Below are positions 15,911 to 17,587 of a stretch of DNA of 17,587 nucleotides, piece by piece. The notes below the pieces were generated by a model, which saw only the letters and a program-made list of their open reading frames with translations, did no database searches and was not told the origin of the DNA. The position numbers and the translations under genes were made by a program. The stretch is from NCBI GenBank assembly GCA_003131705.1, contig PKUY01000183.1, positions 1-17,587 on the forward strand. The letters are read 5' to 3'. Position 1 is the stretch's first letter, and every line of letters starts with the position of its first letter. This DNA comes from Acidobacteriota bacterium (lineage in GTDB: Bacteria; Acidobacteriota; Terriglobia; Acidiferrales; UBA7541).

Positions 15911-17257
15911 TTATCGTTCCGTGAATTCATCGCCGTGAGTGATGAATTCCGGATAAGCGCCCGCTCCCAATTCGTAAAGGTCCATGCCTTGCCGCTCGGC
16001 TTCGACAGAAACTCGCTGAGGATACACTCGATTGAGAAGCCAGTTCAGGCCGTAAGTCATCGGCAGGACGAAACCGATCAGCGTCGCAATCCCTACCATT
16101 TGCGCGAGCCATTGACCCGGATGACGGTTCGCAGTTTCACCCGTTGCATCGAGAATGCGCGCCGGAATCTCCGCGAACAGGCCGACCGAAAGCACGCCCC
16201 ACAGGCCGCCCATCGCGTGCGCCGAGATTGCGCCGCTGGGATCGTCCACTGACATTCTTAATTCGAACCATTCCACCGAAAACGTAACCAGCACTCCAGC
16301 GGCGAGCCCGATCGCAGCTGCCTCTGCCGGCGCCACAAATGCGCAAGCACCGCTGCTGGCGGCGAGCCCGCCAATCCAGCCATTCGCGGTGAGCGAAGCG
16401 TCCGGCTTCCCGAAGCGCGTTCTCGTAATTGCGGCCGACATTAGTGCGGCCGCCGCCGCCGACAAAGTGGTGTTGATCGCGATCAGGACGGTTTGTCCCG
16501 GTGTTGCGGCATTGAAAAGAATCGCGCCCGCGGCGTTCAGTCCCCACCATCCGACCAGCGTCAGCGCGCAGCCAAAAAGCACGAGCACCGAGTTGTGCCC
16601 TGGAATCGCGGTTGGCATGCCATCGTGCGTGTACTTCCCTCGGCGAGGACCGAGGATCCATGCCAGCGACAGTGCAGTCAGCCCGCCCACCGCTTGAATG
16701 GTGCTGGCGCCCCCTGTATCAACAAAACCCTGACCCAAACCGTAGTTCGCGCCCAACTGCGCCAGCCATCCGCCGCCCCACACCCAGTGCGCGAACAAAG
16801 GATACGTCCAGGCGGTGAAAAATGCCGTCGAGATACAGCAAGCGCCCAGTCGCCAGCGGTCGGCGCCGCTGCCAAGTGGAATCAGCGCCGCTAGTCCGAC
16901 GCTGAGCATCCCGAGCAGCGCCGCGAGCGGGGCTGGTGAACCATTGAAGTCCAGATGTCGCAGGAAAAACGGTTCGGCCGCGATCCAATTAAAATCTTTA
17001 CCACCCAGCGTGAAGATGTGCGCGGGACCGCCGCTGAATCCCTGCCACGAGAAACCGCAAGTGAAATATACGAGAGCCGCAACCGCCAGCACGCAAAGCG
17101 AAGACATCATCGAATGCGCTGCGCTGCGCGAACGCCCGAGCCCCGCATTGATCAGCGCAAGGCCAGCGCCGGCGAATGGAACCAAAAAAACAAAAATAAC
17201 GCAGAGCACCGAAAGGGAGCCCGCGAAAGCAGGAAGAGGAGCGGCCGCTGGCGTCAC
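15911..17257 (-). CDS. Amt-family ammonium transporter with Gln at the first pore-histidine site
   Basis: This 448-residue integral membrane protein has about eleven hydrophobic segments and Amt landmarks: WVWGGGW (AmtB Trp148 region), Asp180 in VDTGG (AmtB Asp160), GPRRGKY, GHNSVLVLFG, GWWGLNAAG, and VDDPSGAISAHAMGGLWG carrying His347, the equivalent of AmtB His318. The position of AmtB His168, eight residues after the Asp, is Gln188 (GGASTIQAVGG), so the twin-histidine pair is incomplete. The C-terminal tail ERQGMDLYELGAGAYPEF is like that of other Amt proteins that bind a GlnK trimer, but no glnK is in the window. The GTG start at 17257 overlaps the TGA of the preceding small gene (GTGA), which favours translational coupling. 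Downstream lie the selenoprotein genes with their own promoter. Confidence 0.85.
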   Translation of the reverse strand: MTPAAAPLPAFAGSLSVLCVIFVFLVPFAGAGLALINAGLGRSRSAAHSMMSSLCVLAVAALVYFTCGFSWQGFSGGPAHIFTLGGKDFNWIAAEPFFLRHLDFNGSPAPLAALLGMLSVGLAALIPLGSGADRWRLGACCISTAFFTAWTYPLFAHWVWGGGWLAQLGANYGLGQGFVDTGGASTIQAVGGLTALSLAWILGPRRGKYTHDGMPTAIPGHNSVLVLFGCALTLVGWWGLNAAGAILFNAATPGQTVLIAINTTLSAAAAALMSAAITRTRFGKPDASLTANGWIGGLAASSGACAFVAPAEAAAIGLAAGVLVTFSVEWFELRMSVDDPSGAISAHAMGGLWGVLSVGLFAEIPARILDATGETANRHPGQWLAQMVGIATLIGFVLPMTYGLNWLLNRVYPQRVSVEAERQGMDLYELGAGAYPEFITHGDEFTER

Positions 17258-17433
17258 CCGTATTCACCTCGTGGAACTAAGTGGGCAAGTATCACCAGGA
17301 CAAGCCCCACAATCTCAACGCCGACGCCGGCAAGGACGAAAGCCGCTCGCGGTCCAGCCGCACCGAGCAGTATGAGCGCAGCCAACACAAGTCCCCAGCC
17401 CGCCAGCAATAATAGAAAGCCCAGAATTTTCAT
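17254..17433 (-). CDS. small two-helix membrane protein preceding amt
   Basis: The ATG at 17433, with GAGGG 8 nt upstream, gives 59 residues. Helix 1 is about 3-25 (ILGFLLLLAGWGLVLAALIL) and helix 2 about 29-52 (GPRAAFVLAGVGVEIVGLVL), followed by HLVPRGEYG. A start six codons earlier (MPRACC) is possible but poorly placed. The stop TGA overlaps the GTG of the ammonium transporter by 4 nt, so the two are translated from one mRNA. I recognise no named family. A role as accessory subunit or insertion aid for Amt is a guess from the coupling. Confidence 0.7.
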   Translation of the reverse strand: MKILGFLLLLAGWGLVLAALILLGAAGPRAAFVLAGVGVEIVGLVLVILAHLVPRGEYG

Positions 17434-17587
17434 GCAGCAAGCCCTCGGCACGTGCGCTATGCGTCCGCCCAGCCTCTACTTCCATGCCCCAATATTAATG
17501 TACTCGACGGGAGAAACTGCGAATCGTTTTCGCCCAGACCGCCGCCCACGCGGCGTAAGCGTAGCACTCGCGGCGCAACCCATCCAG

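Noticed and set aside
1..17587. CRISPR array or rRNA genes
   Set aside because: No regularly spaced repeat-spacer series and no rRNA-like sequence was seen on reading the window.

Overview
The window looks like a chromosomal segment from a moderately GC-rich soil-type bacterium, most probably an Acidobacteriota. This is inferred from the general look of the proteins and cannot be proven here. From about 1.6 kb to the right edge every substantial gene lies on the minus strand except one small membrane gene; the left 1.4 kb is gene debris.

Layout. 1-1380: remnants of an IS transposase, of an alpha/beta hydrolase missing its N-terminus, and of a DctA-type dicarboxylate transporter missing its N-terminus; the last two are butted against each other at about 985-990. 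1381-1659 shows nothing convincing. 1660-4733: an APC permease with a Usp-like C-terminal domain (KimA-like, possibly K+ uptake) followed by an OmpR/KdpE-type response regulator, preceded by four direct repeats with an exact 11-bp period that look like the regulator's operator. 5078-5227: a small membrane protein on the plus strand. 5228-6022: no gene, but a Pho-box-like repeat and a tRNA 3'-half-like remnant.

6023-15763 is the most interesting part. Three homologous genes each contain an in-frame TGA at the same place (residues 136, 137 and 135), inside a conserved U-S-S/T-C motif. They read through into one protein of about 580-590 residues that matches the UGSC (seleno)protein family extended by a long C-terminal domain. 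The TGA and the 36 nt after it are nearly invariant at nucleotide level and fold into a small hairpin at the right distance for a bacterial SECIS. A naive gene finder would split these three selenoproteins into six ORFs. Between them lie two tandem paralogous PQQ-dependent alcohol dehydrogenases carrying the W-D-Y-D signature of lanthanide-dependent enzymes, each with its own conserved leader and terminator. Two of the selenoprotein transcription units share an almost identical promoter (TTGCAA, 18 nt, TATAAG). All five products carry export signals, so I infer a periplasmic module linking PQQ/lanthanide oxidation to selenocysteine redox chemistry; its substrate is unknown.

15911-17433: a two-gene unit with a small two-helix membrane protein overlapping (GTGA) an Amt-family ammonium transporter that has Gln in place of the first pore histidine. 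17434-17587 shows no gene.
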